Part shown: positions 1 to 9,509 of the stretch, one piece after another
How the letters are laid out: each line of letters begins with the position of its first letter
Position numbering within the stretch: the first letter of the stretch is position 1
Source: Colias croceus
Lineage: Eukaryota; Arthropoda; Insecta; Lepidoptera; Pieridae
Length of the DNA stretch: 64,000 bases
Assembly: GCF_905220415.1 (NCBI RefSeq)
Contig: NC_059543.1
Location: 1,488,001 to 1,552,000 of the forward strand
Reading direction: 5' to 3'
The notes under the pieces: model-generated
Seen by the model: only the letters and a program-made list of their open reading frames with translations
Told to the model about the DNA's origin: nothing
The model's database searches: none
Program-made: the position numbers and the translations under genes

Positions 1-142
1 ATCACCTTAATTATCACCAATTAGAAACACCAGTCACAACAAACCGAACAGGGTCAACACACAATTTGACAAATGGGGTTCATTGACCCGACGATCTGGA
101 TAAATACTTTCCTATCATAGCATTATTTTCTAACAAGATTAC

Positions 143-192
143 GTTTGTTCTTGTAGGCGGCCCTGGGGAGGCGGGCGGCTGGCTTTGTGGCA
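143..192 (-). CDS. Tentative proline-rich exon of the MBD5/6-like gene
   Basis: A 50-nt GC-rich island in AT-rich DNA. Read on the minus strand it has an AG acceptor (catcatttag) and a GT donor (gtaatc). Its first two bases complete the single G left over at the end of exon 15108-15246. The next 16 codons are open and rich in proline, glutamine and serine (PQSQPPASPGPPTRTN), ending in phase 0. A proline-rich low-complexity stretch just after the conserved MBD region fits what is known of MBD5/6 proteins. The weak points are the poor polypyrimidine tract, a non-consensus donor and the very short length. It could instead be a chance GC-rich patch. Confidence 0.42.
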
Positions 193-368
193 CTAAATGA
201 TGTTTTGACTAGCATTATTATGTTAAATGTATTTTGTTATTGTATACTTAAACCGTTTACCGATTTAAGAGGATGTTTTGAAGAATATTTTAGACTGCTC
301 TTTTTAATCTGTCCTTTCTTTGATTATAAACAGATCACTTTCCAACTATCTATCCACTCATATGATAA

Positions 369-566
369 ACTAGCTGCTCCGCGCGGTTTCACCCCCGTGA
401 CTCCTCTCCCGTTGGTCGTAGCGTGATGATATATAGCCTATAGCCTTCCTCGATAAATGAGCTATCAAACACCGAAAGACTTTTTCAAATTGGACCAGTA
501 GTTCCCGAGATCAGCGCGTTCAAACAAACAAACAAACTCTTCAGCTTTATAATATTGGTATAGATT
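369..566 (+). repeat. SINE-like repeat family 2, copy
   Basis: Starts ACTAGCTGCTCCGCGCGG and ends near TATAATATTGGTATAGATT. The middle (CCTCGATAAATGAGCTATC, then TAGTTCCCGAGATCAGCGCG) recurs at 3429-4806, 39117-39289, 44993-45185 and 51385-51590. The layout, GC-rich at one end and TATAATATTA-like at the other, is that of non-autonomous retroelements widespread in Lepidoptera. The class is inferred. Confidence 0.65.
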
Positions 567-1185
567 AATTACGTTTCATGTGCTTTTTGTGTCGATTAAA
601 AAATATGAGCTATACTAACTAAGAGTAGAGAATAATCACTTACAACCCCAAAAGGAAAAAAATATACACAAAATAAAAAACAGCAATGACGGCCAAATAA
701 ACATCCCTTCAAAAAGCCGGAACATTTTTAAATTGAAAAAAAAAATATTACAGGATTTTCAGGTAACGTTAAAAAAAATTAAAGCCGTATCTACATACAA
801 TAGTCAATAGCTGTAGTATTTATTTTTCGAATTTCTACAATAGTCAATAGCTGCAGATATTTTTCGAATTTCAGTTTTGCTCCATGATTAAAACGGATGA
901 TGACGATATTCCTTTTTATTAATCCTTCCAAAAAACTGTACGATTAAAAAATTTCAATACTTACCCGAAAAATCTATCGCTTTACATTACATATAATAGC
1001 GAGCAACCCTCACCTACTAGAATAGTTAAAAGCTCAATCAAATATTAAAAATAACATTAACTTATAGCACAGATTAGATACTACCTAATAGCTAATAATA
1101 ATAGTTTAAAAAAACTAAAAAACACGCTTTTTATAGAAAACCGAACTAAAAAATAGAAAATTTTATCAAATTAGTGTATTGTCAT
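567..1185. other. AT-rich intron, no gene seen
   Basis: No coding potential recognised. It holds one short direct duplication: the block ACAATAGTCAATAGCTG followed by TTTTTCGAATTTC occurs at about 796-835 and again at about 836-872. Confidence 0.5.
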
Positions 1186-1391
1186 CGGTCCTCAATCAAT
1201 CTACAAAGTTTGAACGAAATCTGGCCGTTTAAAGTGGGTCGAAATCGCGCCCAAAGAAGTCGGTTACAAACATACAAACATACAGGTGAAGCTAATATAA
1301 AGCGTGTAAAAAGAATGTAATTCGGTTTAGAAATCACGGCAAAAAATATACCGGCCGAATTGCAAACCTTCTCCTTTTGAAGTCAGTTAAA
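1186..1391 (+). repeat. Repeat family 3 (GAAGTCGGTTA type), truncated copy
   Basis: It carries the right-hand part of a family also seen at 13054-13333 and 50704-50972: ATATACCGGCCGAATTG, then a CT-rich run, then TTTTGAAGTCAGTTAAA. The left terminus is missing or diverged. Confidence 0.55.
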
Positions 1392-1874
1392 GAGTAACAA
1401 AAATGCGAATCACCTGTACAAAAACCTACATAGTTCACACAACAAAGTCTATTTAAACGAATAGTGTTCCTTGCAACTCTATTAACAGGGTTGTTACCCG
1501 CCGGACAGCGCCCTCCCCACCCTCCCCTTACAACCCTCCCCCTCCCATCGCCACTTATCAACAAAGACTACGCTTTGTTACAAAAGCAGCAAAACAAGCA
1601 CTTTGTAATACAGTCGCTCAGTTCAAACTAGCTTCATTTTTATTTTTATAGACGATTAGATTTTACAGGATCGTTAGGGATTTTTTGCGATTGCGGGTAG
1701 TTATCGCTTTCGCTTTACGTTAAAAACTATTATTATTTCAATGCACTTCGAATATTATAAAGAAATTTTGTTTAACCATAACAACTATTAAAATCTATAT
1801 AGCAAACTGTCAATTAGTTTAAAATATTTTACTGCAGTTATCAAATAAACTGTCAATTAGTGTAACATATATTA
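1392..1874. other. AT-rich intron, no gene seen
   Basis: A C-rich patch at about 1500-1555 stands out against the AT-rich background but carries no recognisable splice sites or protein similarity. Nothing else was recognised. Confidence 0.45.
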
Positions 1875-2611
1875 GGGCCGATTTTTCAATCCCGAGATAA
1901 ACAGTCTAATAACTACCCCTCGAATAGATTTATTCAATTGTTTATCTAACTCAAAACGGCTCGCCTATTTTTCAATCGTGATTTATTTGATGAATAACTA
2001 TCTGACCAAATATTTCCATATTGGCAGCTCTGCTCTCGGAGTGACGAAACAAACATATTAAATAAGTCAGGTTAGAGCGGGATAGAGTCAACTCTTGCAA
2101 TTAGTCAACAATCGTCATTATGACACACGTCAGGAGTGCATTTTAAGTTTGCTTGTGTTCTATGATTGTTGATTGTTGTTTTGATTCGAGTAAAGAGTTT
2201 TGATTAAATTTGTCTTTAAATTTAAATATATTTTACGATGGAAACGACATAAAGCCAGCGTTCGGCAAATTTTCAATGGCATGGTCATCAATACTACCAA
2301 AAACATCAATTTCAATATAATTTTAATTGATAATAAATAATTATATAGAAAGAGGCTTAATTGTTAATAATTCTATGCTCTATGTTATTACAAACGAAAA
2401 TATCCCAAATTTGACGCGTCAGTTGTCAAATCAAACGCCTATTCGTCGAATAGCACGCTATCTGGCCGTTGGAGCGGCAGATAGATTTATTCGTCAAATA
2501 ACGTAGTTATTCGATAGATAAGTCCTATTCGTCTGTTGAAAAATTGAATATTTTGTTAACTGAAGAATAAAGTCTATCTAGCTGTTTATCTGGGCATTGA
2601 AAAATCGGCCC
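1875..2611. mobile_element. PIF/Harbinger-like non-autonomous element
   Basis: Termini are inverted: it starts GGGCCGATTTTTCAAT and ends ATTGAAAAATCGGCCC. It is flanked by TTA on both sides (1872-1874 and 2612-2614). A 3-bp TWA duplication is the hallmark of PIF/Harbinger elements. At 737 bp with no transposase ORF it is non-autonomous. A close relative fills 60783-63577 but is split there by another insertion, so this copy shows the uninterrupted form. Confidence 0.75.
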
Positions 2612-3178
2612 TTAGTGTAGTTATTGTAATCCAGACAGACAAACAAATTAAAATTAATACAAATAAGTCCATCCGTTCTTGAGTTATAAATCGTGTTAGT
2701 ACAACAAAATTGCTTTATATTAAATAATGAATCCTTAATGAAAGGATGTGACGGTTAGTGAACACAACTTTTGTAATATGTGGAGCACAAAATTCTTTAC
2801 GAAATATCAACACTTAAATATGACGAAAAAAATAAAACATACACAAAAAATTGTATCAAAATCGCTTCATCTGCAAGTCGTTAAAACTAACAAAACAAAG
2901 AAACAAGACGATAAGATAAACTCATTTCGTACAACACAAATCAGTTTATTTTGGAAATTTGCAAATTATTCCCAAGTCATATCGGGTGTGATAAAGAAAA
3001 CAACGGGGTTCATTGAACCCGACATCTGTTCAAATATTTTCGTACATCACCTACTCCGAATTAGATTGCCATATGTTTGACGGTCTCGACCGACACGAAT
3101 ATATAGCGCTAATATTAAAAATATACATCTAAAAATATTATGGTACCTAACAGAATTGGGGCGGACGATTATAGAAAT
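2612..3178. other. AT-rich intron with a small repeat
   Basis: No gene recognised. The palindromic block GGGGTTCATTGAACCC at about 3005-3020, with its flanking sequence, is repeated in diverged form at 74-110, suggesting two copies of a short uncharacterised repeat. Confidence 0.45.
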
Positions 3179-3400
3179 ACTAGCTTTCCACCCGCAGCAT
3201 CGCCCGCGCAGTCAAAGAAAAACCCGCATAGTTCCCGTTCCCGTGGGATTTCCGGGATAAAACCTAGCCCATGTCCTTTCTCGGGTATCAAAATATCTCT
3301 ATACCAAATTTCATGCAAACTGGTTCAAAGGTTAAGGCGTGATTGAGTAACAGACAGACAGACAGAGTTACTTTCGCATTTATAATATTAGTATGAATTA
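3179..3400 (+). repeat. SINE-like repeat family 1, full-length copy
   Basis: Starts ACTAGCTTTCCACCCGCAGC. It continues through CCCGCATAGTTCCCG, CCAAATTTCATGCAAACTGG and an (ACAG)n run, and ends TTATAATATTAGTATGAATT. The module is shared with copies at 26131, 37921, 45456, 49128, 51034 and 53345. It has no internal ORF of note. The order matches short non-LTR-type repeats common in Lepidoptera (Metulj-type SINEs or RTE-like 3' ends). The exact family is not assigned here. Confidence 0.75.
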
Positions 3401-3487
3401 GTATGAATTATGGATATTATTATGTTAGACTGCGCCCCGCGGTTTTACCCGCATTGCTACGCTACTGTTGTTCTAAGCTTGATTATA

Positions 3488-4665
3488 CAGGGTGGAAGGT
3501 TAAGATGGGGCATGAAGGGCAGGTACCTTAACCGTTGTAGCTACATGAAAACGTTCTTAGGAGACTATCCTTAAATTCTTGAGAAATTTTAATCTGCATT
3601 CACAGATTTTTGAAAAAATGTACGGTCAGCAAGGAAATCGGCAGTTTTCAAAAAAAAATTTTTTGATGCCAATCGATCCAGTTTCTCATAGGGATTAAAA
3701 CACTCTAAAAGACCAACTGAGGTATGAGTACTAGAAAAGTCAGAAATCGCGAAAAACTATTTTCATTCATGAACAAGTAAAAAGACAAAGGCACAGCAGC
3801 ATAACATGCCAGCGATGCGGGGCGTGATCGGCGGTGGCTGGCAGCTCGTGCACGAGATGAAAAATTATTTAAATTTGAATATCGAACGAACACGTCACAT
3901 TTTTATGGCTTATGTAAACAATAACACATAGAAAACAAAAGTTACGAAAAGTTACTCTGTCCTCACTAAAAATGTCCTTAAATAATTTTGGAACGTTTAG
4001 ATCTGTTAGAGGCTTACTTTTTAAATAATAAAAACCCAACAGTTGCCTTGGAATGGTACAGGAATAAATACCCAATGTGACAGGTACCGACGCGAAAGGT
4101 AATTGCGAATCTTGTAAAAAAACTAGCAGAAAGTGGCTCATTTAAGAAAAACTTGACACGTCCGCGTCGTTCACGCGTATTGAATGAGAATACGCAATGT
4201 ATGTTTTTTGTTATTATTTTGATATTTTTTATTTTCTTTGACAACCGTTTAATTAAATTAATGTTTCTTCTTATTGTCGGTATGTGTTTTAATAATCAGA
4301 AACAAAAAATATTGAAGCCTGTAAATCTCTTTGGAGTTTTCTATTAGCGCATCTTTTGTTGAATCACTTATTTTCTTAGTGAATGTGTGGAAATAGTTTT
4401 TCGCGATTTCTGACTTTTCTAGTACTCATACCTCAGTTGGTCTTTTAGAGTGTTTTGATCCCCATGAGAAACTGGATCGATTGGCATCAAAAAAATTTTT
4501 TTTAAAAACTGCCGATTTCTTTGCTGACCGTACATTTTTTCAAAAATCTGTGAATGCAGATTAAAATTTCTCAAGAATTTAAGGATAGTCTCCTAAGAAC
4601 GTTTTCATGTAGCTACAACGGTTAAGGTACCTGCCCTTCATGCCCCATCTTAACCTTCCACCCTG
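3488..4665. mobile_element. Mariner/Tc1-like foldback transposon (about 1.18 kb)
   Basis: It starts CAGGGTGGAAGGTTAAGATG and ends with its inverse, flanked by TA (or TATA) on both sides, which is the usual target of Tc1/mariner elements. The inverted repeats are unusually long: 3488-3764 mirrors 4390-4665 with few differences. The roughly 625-bp centre holds a broken transposase N-terminus (3991-4200). It is inserted in a SINE-like repeat. Too short for a complete transposase, so it is a deletion derivative. Confidence 0.75.
3991..4200 (+). pseudogene. Helix-turn-helix N-terminus of a transposase, broken
   Basis: Frame 3991 reads ERLDLLEAYFLNNKNP, then ALEWYRNKYP, then an in-frame TGA at 4078-4080, then VIANLVKKLAESGSFKKN and RPRRSRVLNENTQ. 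The pattern (a helix around LLEAY, an arginine/tyrosine-rich ALEWYRNKYP-type motif, a second helix ending ESGSF, a basic RPR.R linker) is that of the DUF4817-type helix-turn-helix domain at the start of many insect mariner-like and Tc-like transposases. The catalytic DDE part is absent; after about 4200 the frame runs into low-complexity sequence. It lies between the long inverted repeats of the surrounding element. Family membership is inferred by eye. Confidence 0.6.
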
Positions 4666-4806
4666 TATATAGCCTACATCCTTCCTCTATAAATTGGCTA
4701 TCTAAAACCGAAAGACTTTTCAAATTGGATCAGTAGTTCCTGAGATTAGCGCGTTCAAACAAACACACTTTTCAGTTAATTTAAATGTGTATATAAAGTA
4801 TAGATT

Positions 4807-6948
4807 AAAGAAATTTTATCGCTTGTAAGCGCTAAACGTTTTGTTATGTTTAACGTCATTTCTCGTGTAAATTAAAATTTTTATGTGCCTTTTATGTTAA
4901 GCGTTCTCTCATTCATTCGAGTCTCCTTCATCTAGTAATTAATCCGGTCGTTCACTCGTTACAGTGCATTTTGTAGGCGCTTATAATAACTGGGACATTT
5001 CACATTACAAATGTTTTATTTTAAAAACAAAGCAATTATAACACATTTAAAACTAGAGATATGAACAAAATCTCTCATCAAAAACAAGGTCAGGTTTAAT
5101 TCATGAACTTTTGGTTTATTTTTAGCAGCTTTACATTCAATCGAACCGAAAATAACATAACAATTTGTCGTCTCATTACATCTCTACCTTTCCATCTCAA
5201 TGTCCTTCCACCGCTCAATAGATATTCACAATAAAAGCATTCATAAATCTAAACATTCTGTATAACTGGGAGCCAACAAAAACACAGCCAATGCACCGCC
5301 TTCGTTTCCCATACGCTCGCCGGGTGTAAAAAACCCGAGCGAAACCCCGTGTCCTTACATCCCGTCGACACTATACAGGGTGCACCCTACAGGAAACGAC
5401 GTGGGTTTACGCGAATCAAAGCTAAAGGCTTGTACATCCCACTCGAGGACTATTGGCTGATGTTGTGACTAGCGGAGCGATAATAGACAAAATATTGTAT
5501 TAAAATAAAAATGCTCTTAGTGTTTCTAGTCTAATCATGTTAGTAAATTATAATAGACAGGATATTAATGCATAGTATAAATAAATACCTTAAAATAAAA
5601 TAAAAAATGATTACCACAAAAACCTACAAATGCCTAAATGGCTTAATCAGTATAGCTTTAAATTTCAAGAAAATCGTTTAACTGTTATGGGCAATAAGGT
5701 CAAATAACTAAAGGCTGTAGTTTAACTTACACAGCTAATTCAATACTAGTGTAACTTTATCATGTTAATATTACATATTGCGTAGATGTCATTAATCAGT
5801 ATTAATTTGTCCCGATTTGTACTGACAAATCGGGACAAATCAATAGAATAACATAACGCATTACATATTGCTTAGTTATCATTAATACCGACAAATCGAG
5901 ACAATTCAATGTAGGTCCAATTCGCTATCGCTAATCGCGTCGCTTACGTAGTTACTATGACCGTAGCCTAAGCCAGTTGGGCTGTATAATTGAATAAAGC
6001 CACCCCGCGATAATACCAATAAATCACGGATTCGCTCCCATCTCAAAATTACTTTAGCCCCGCGTTTGAGGTATTTAACAAATTTACGAGCAACTAATTA
6101 ATTAGCAAATATTCCGGTCGAATTTGCGATAGTCGCCGGACAGTGTTTTGACGACCACTATTTGCATGTAATTTTGCTTAGTTTTATTAGTGGCTTTAGT
6201 AATTACCTACTAGTTTCGGCGACTTGATTTACAAAAAAATATTGATATGAAAAATTATCAAGGAACACCCTATCCTTAATCGACTTTAATAGTGTAAACA
6301 AAATCATATTTAATTACTATGACAATCATCATTTATTTCCAACATAAAAAAGAGATACGTACCTAACATGATGGTAAAACACAACTTATTCATTATCCAC
6401 TACAAATTTCACCTCTAAAAGGTAACAAACACGACCCTACAATACAATTTACACCTCGTACTCTATTTACCAGAGCATCAGTGTAGGATCCTCTCCGGAT
6501 ACGCTGCAGTGTTCCGGATCTGACGCTAATCTGCGTCAAACGTAATTGGATGAAAACGAGGCGCGGAAAGCCTTGCAATAATCCGATTGAATACGTATAT
6601 GTGCAGTGAACACCCTGTATGTAACGGCATTTTGAGCTCATTACACTTTTTATAATATCAATTAGTTATTAACGATGGACACATATTGACACTGTGTTGA
6701 TAATTGCAATGCGAGAACAACTTTTTAATTAGTCTTCTATTTATAAAACTTTATTGATAGAACTAATTAATGATTTTATCGCGTATTTGTATAATATAGA
6801 AGCTATAAAACATGGGTAGTGGGTTTGTATACTCAGTGGATCATATTCTCGTATATTGTTACTATTGATATTTACATCTACTATTAAAAATCTGATTTGT
6901 TAATTTGTGTTTTATTGTAATACAGTATACCGTAAATGCGATTCGATA
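4807..6948. other. AT-rich intron, no gene seen
   Basis: No coding region recognised. It contains a perfect hairpin (5805-5840) with nearby diverged duplicates. A pair of outward-matching CAGGGTG/CACCCTG ends next to TA (5376-5382 and 6611-6617) could bound a decayed mariner-like element, but the match is too short to call. Confidence 0.45.
5805..5840. repeat. Perfect 16-bp hairpin
   Basis: ATTTGTCCCGATTTGT (5805-5820), loop ACTG, then the exact inverse (5825-5840). A diverged form of the right arm (ACAAATCGAGACAA) occurs near 5890, and the flank CATTACATATTGC is duplicated nearby. It may be the remnant of a small inverted-repeat element. Confidence 0.6.
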
Positions 6949-6963
6949 GGGGTAAGTACCTGC
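6949..6963. repeat. Target-site duplication, 5' side of the R1-clade element
   Basis: GGGGTAAGTACCTGC, repeated exactly at 13003-13017 after the poly-A tail. Fifteen bases (sixteen if the preceding A is counted) identify the insertion and fix both element ends. Confidence 0.93.
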
Positions 6964-7250
6964 CCGTGTGGAGTTTCTGGTCTCCCATCGGGCGCGTCCC
7001 CAGGTGGCGGATAGGGGCAGGCCCCCCAGATATGGGGGGTACCGGCTGCTCAGCCGGCGCGGACCAAAACTAGCGAGGAGGCCGGAGGGCTGCTAAATAA
7101 TACTCCTAGGTGATGGTATGTGCGCAGCATCACCTAGTACTGGGGTTGGGGCCGATGAGGCCGCTATGAAGCCGAAAGGGCCCAGCCCTAGATAGCGGCT
7201 GGCGGGTTTAACCCGGCAGGCGTACTGCAAACTAGAGGGGAAAGGAGAAG
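6964..7250 (+). promoter_or_regulatory. 5' UTR / internal promoter region of the R1-clade element
   Basis: This GC-rich leader runs from the end of the target duplication to the ORF1 ATG at 7251. Complete LINEs need an internal promoter at their 5' end, so it should lie here. No specific promoter motif could be identified by eye. Confidence 0.6.
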
Positions 7251-9509
7251 ATGATGGAAGCAAGTATAAAAAACAAACTACCCCAGGAGGGTACCACCAA
7301 AAGTGGAGAATCCCTCCCTGAGTCCAACTCAGGCTGCCCCACGTATTCTGGGGGGGGCAAAAACTTGCACAAATTTACCGACACTGAGGAGGTGGGTTCC
7401 CAGGCCTCCTCGGTGGCAAAAACTACTGGACTGACCACTGGCAAACGAATCATGGACGTCGATAAGCTTAGCGAAACGGAACGTGGGGTGGAGGCGCGCA
7501 CCCAAACGGGGCGCGTTGAAACCAGAAGGAGAAAGACTGGACCTAGTGGGCTGTCCACGGCAACGTCCGTAGACAGTCTCATGACGGTTCAGTCATATGA
7601 GGAGGATAGACTGTGGGCCAAGCGTAAGCGGTCCTCTGGAGCGAGCTGCTCAGGCTCCTCCACAGAGGAAGGCCGAACACGGCAGGCCAAAAAAGCCTCG
7701 AAAAGGGGCAAAGGGCGGGGGGCTGCAGCAGCTGGGTTCTGTGTTGGTACAGCCTCAGCAAGAAAGACCTTAGCGGACATGACAGCCGCTAGGAAGGCCC
7801 TTTCACGCGTTAGGAGGGAATCGGAGCTCGAGGCTAGCGAAGAAACGCAGGTCTCCCGAGCCTCTCGAGCCGGTACCTCTCGCGCCGGGGAATCTGTTGA
7901 CGGACGTGTTGTCGACGATTCTACCGCAGCCCTCCAACGTCGAATAGAGGAGAGCCTGGATGCCATCGATCAGGTGCGCGCCAAATCGTCGAACCTAAGG
8001 GTGGCGTTTAAACGTTCGCTTAAGGATGCTTCGGACACCATTCAAGAAGCGGTGGTGCTTCTTGCCCAGCGAACTGCATCGGAGGAGACGCGGCAGCTGC
8101 AAGCTGCGAACAGTCAGTTACAGGCGGAAATCGCGGGCCTCCGAAAAGAGATGGGAGAAATGAGGGCCATCATAGAGGCCGCACAGCCCATGCAAACGCG
8201 CGTGGACTCTGATCTGACCGCGGAGATTTTGCGGCAGGTTGGGGGAATGGTTGACGCCCGGTTGGAAGCGTTGGACCTCCCTCCAAAAAGGCGTGTAAGG
8301 CCTCCATTGGCGGGGGATGGCAGGGTTGAGGGAATGGCGGTTGGGCAAGCCCCAACCGAGGACTTTCCTCCTCTTCCGTCGCCAAAGCCCCCTAATAGGG
8401 CGCCAGCAAAAGGTGCTGCACCAGCAAAGGCGAGAAAGCCGGAACAGCCTGCTGCGCAGCCTGCAAAACCGAGTCCGGCTGCAAAAGCCAAGGGGAAGGG
8501 CAAGGAGAAGGCTGCACGGCAGCCGGATAAGACCAAGCCTGCTGACAAGGCTGTGCCCACCACTTCTTCTGCTCCCCAGTTGCAGCAGCAGCTGGAGCAG
8601 GAATGGACGGTCGTCGGAAAGAAGGGCAAGGCGAAAAAGAAAAAGAGGCCGGTGCGGGAGCGCACGAGGGCGCAGAGATTGCGTAATCCTTCGTCCTCGG
8701 CTGTCGTAATTGCTCTGCAGCCAGGCGCAGAGGAGCGAGGCGTCACCTATGCCTCTATAATGGCTGGATCACGCCAAAAGATTGATCTGGCGGAAATCGG
8801 TGTAGGTGCGCTGCGGTTCAAGCGTGCCGCGACTGGAGCAAGGATTTTAGAAATCCCTGGTGCCGCAAGCTCAAAGGAGGCAGATGCTCTCGCTGCAAAG
8901 CTGCGAGAGATTTGGGACGAAGGCACCGTCAAGGTTTCCAGGCCGGTGAAATGCGCTGAAGTGCACATCATCGGCTTGGACGACTCGGCGGCTGTTGAAG
9001 ATGTCGTGGCTGCGATTTCTCGGGCAGGAGAATGCCCTACAGAACACGTCAAGTGTAGTGGACTGCGCGTGGGCTCTCGCGGCTCGACCTCAGCCTGGGT
9101 GAGCTGCCCAATAGCCGCGGCAAAGAAGGTGGCACAGGTGGGCCGTGTCCAAGTAGGGTGGATCTCTGCAAGTGTCACGCTTGGCAGGGTGAAGCCGCAG
9201 CGTTGCTTCCGCTGCCTGGAGGTGGGGCACGTAAGAGTCGCGTGCAATTCGCCCGTAGACAGGAGCAACGTCTGTTTTCGATGTGGAGAAACAGGCCACA
9301 AGGCCGGGGAATGTTCTGCCTCCGCCGCTCGCTGCGTTCTATGCTCCGAGGCCAAGCTACCGGCAGGCCATCGGCTCGGGGGCCCGGCTTGCAAGGCTCC
9401 CAAGCGGAAAAGAGGAAATCAGGGACGCGATGGTCCAGGTACCGCGCCGTGTCCTTGTCCCGCGCCCGCCGAGGCGAATGTGACGGTTAGCGAAATGGAG
9501 ACACAGTAA
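7251..9509 (+). CDS. ORF1 Gag-like nucleic-acid-binding protein of the R1-clade element
   Basis: A 752-residue protein expected to coat the element RNA and form the RNP that carries it to the target. It is rich in Lys, Arg, Ala and Pro, with a likely coiled-coil stretch around residues 230-310 and a long basic, proline/lysine-rich region (about 380-480). Near the C-terminus are three zinc knuckles: C652-x2-C-x4-H-x4-C, C675-x2-C-x4-H-x4-C, and C695-x2-C698-x8-H707-x6-C714. That trio is typical of ORF1 proteins in the R1, I and Jockey groups. The start ATGATG at 7251 follows the 5' UTR with no earlier in-frame Met. Its stop TAA shares a base with the ORF2 ATG (TAATG). Base composition is much more GC-rich than the surrounding intron, as in ORF2. 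Confidence 0.92.
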   Translation: MMEASIKNKLPQEGTTKSGESLPESNSGCPTYSGGGKNLHKFTDTEEVGSQASSVAKTTGLTTGKRIMDVDKLSETERGVEARTQTGRVETRRRKTGPSGLSTATSVDSLMTVQSYEEDRLWAKRKRSSGASCSGSSTEEGRTRQAKKASKRGKGRGAAAAGFCVGTASARKTLADMTAARKALSRVRRESELEASEETQVSRASRAGTSRAGESVDGRVVDDSTAALQRRIEESLDAIDQVRAKSSNLRVAFKRSLKDASDTIQEAVVLLAQRTASEETRQLQAANSQLQAEIAGLRKEMGEMRAIIEAAQPMQTRVDSDLTAEILRQVGGMVDARLEALDLPPKRRVRPPLAGDGRVEGMAVGQAPTEDFPPLPSPKPPNRAPAKGAAPAKARKPEQPAAQPAKPSPAAKAKGKGKEKAARQPDKTKPADKAVPTTSSAPQLQQQLEQEWTVVGKKGKAKKKKRPVRERTRAQRLRNPSSSAVVIALQPGAEERGVTYASIMAGSRQKIDLAEIGVGALRFKRAATGARILEIPGAASSKEADALAAKLREIWDEGTVKVSRPVKCAEVHIIGLDDSAAVEDVVAAISRAGECPTEHVKCSGLRVGSRGSTSAWVSCPIAAAKKVAQVGRVQVGWISASVTLGRVKPQRCFRCLEVGHVRVACNSPVDRSNVCFRCGETGHKAGECSASAARCVLCSEAKLPAGHRLGGPACKAPKRKRGNQGRDGPGTAPCPCPAPAEANVTVSEMETQ

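Larger units (their letters stand above)
3429..4806 (+). repeat. SINE-like repeat family 2, copy split by a DNA transposon
   Basis: The left piece (about 3429-3487) and the right piece (about 4666-4806, CCTTCCTCTATAAATTGGC through TATAGATT) together match the uninterrupted copy at 369-566. The sequence between them is the TA-flanked foldback at 3488-4665, so the nesting order is clear. Confidence 0.65.

Noticed and set aside
2748..3080. 110-codon lysine/asparagine-rich open frame
   Set aside because: Composition is what AT-rich DNA gives by chance, and part of it covers the small GGGGTTCATTGAACCC repeat.
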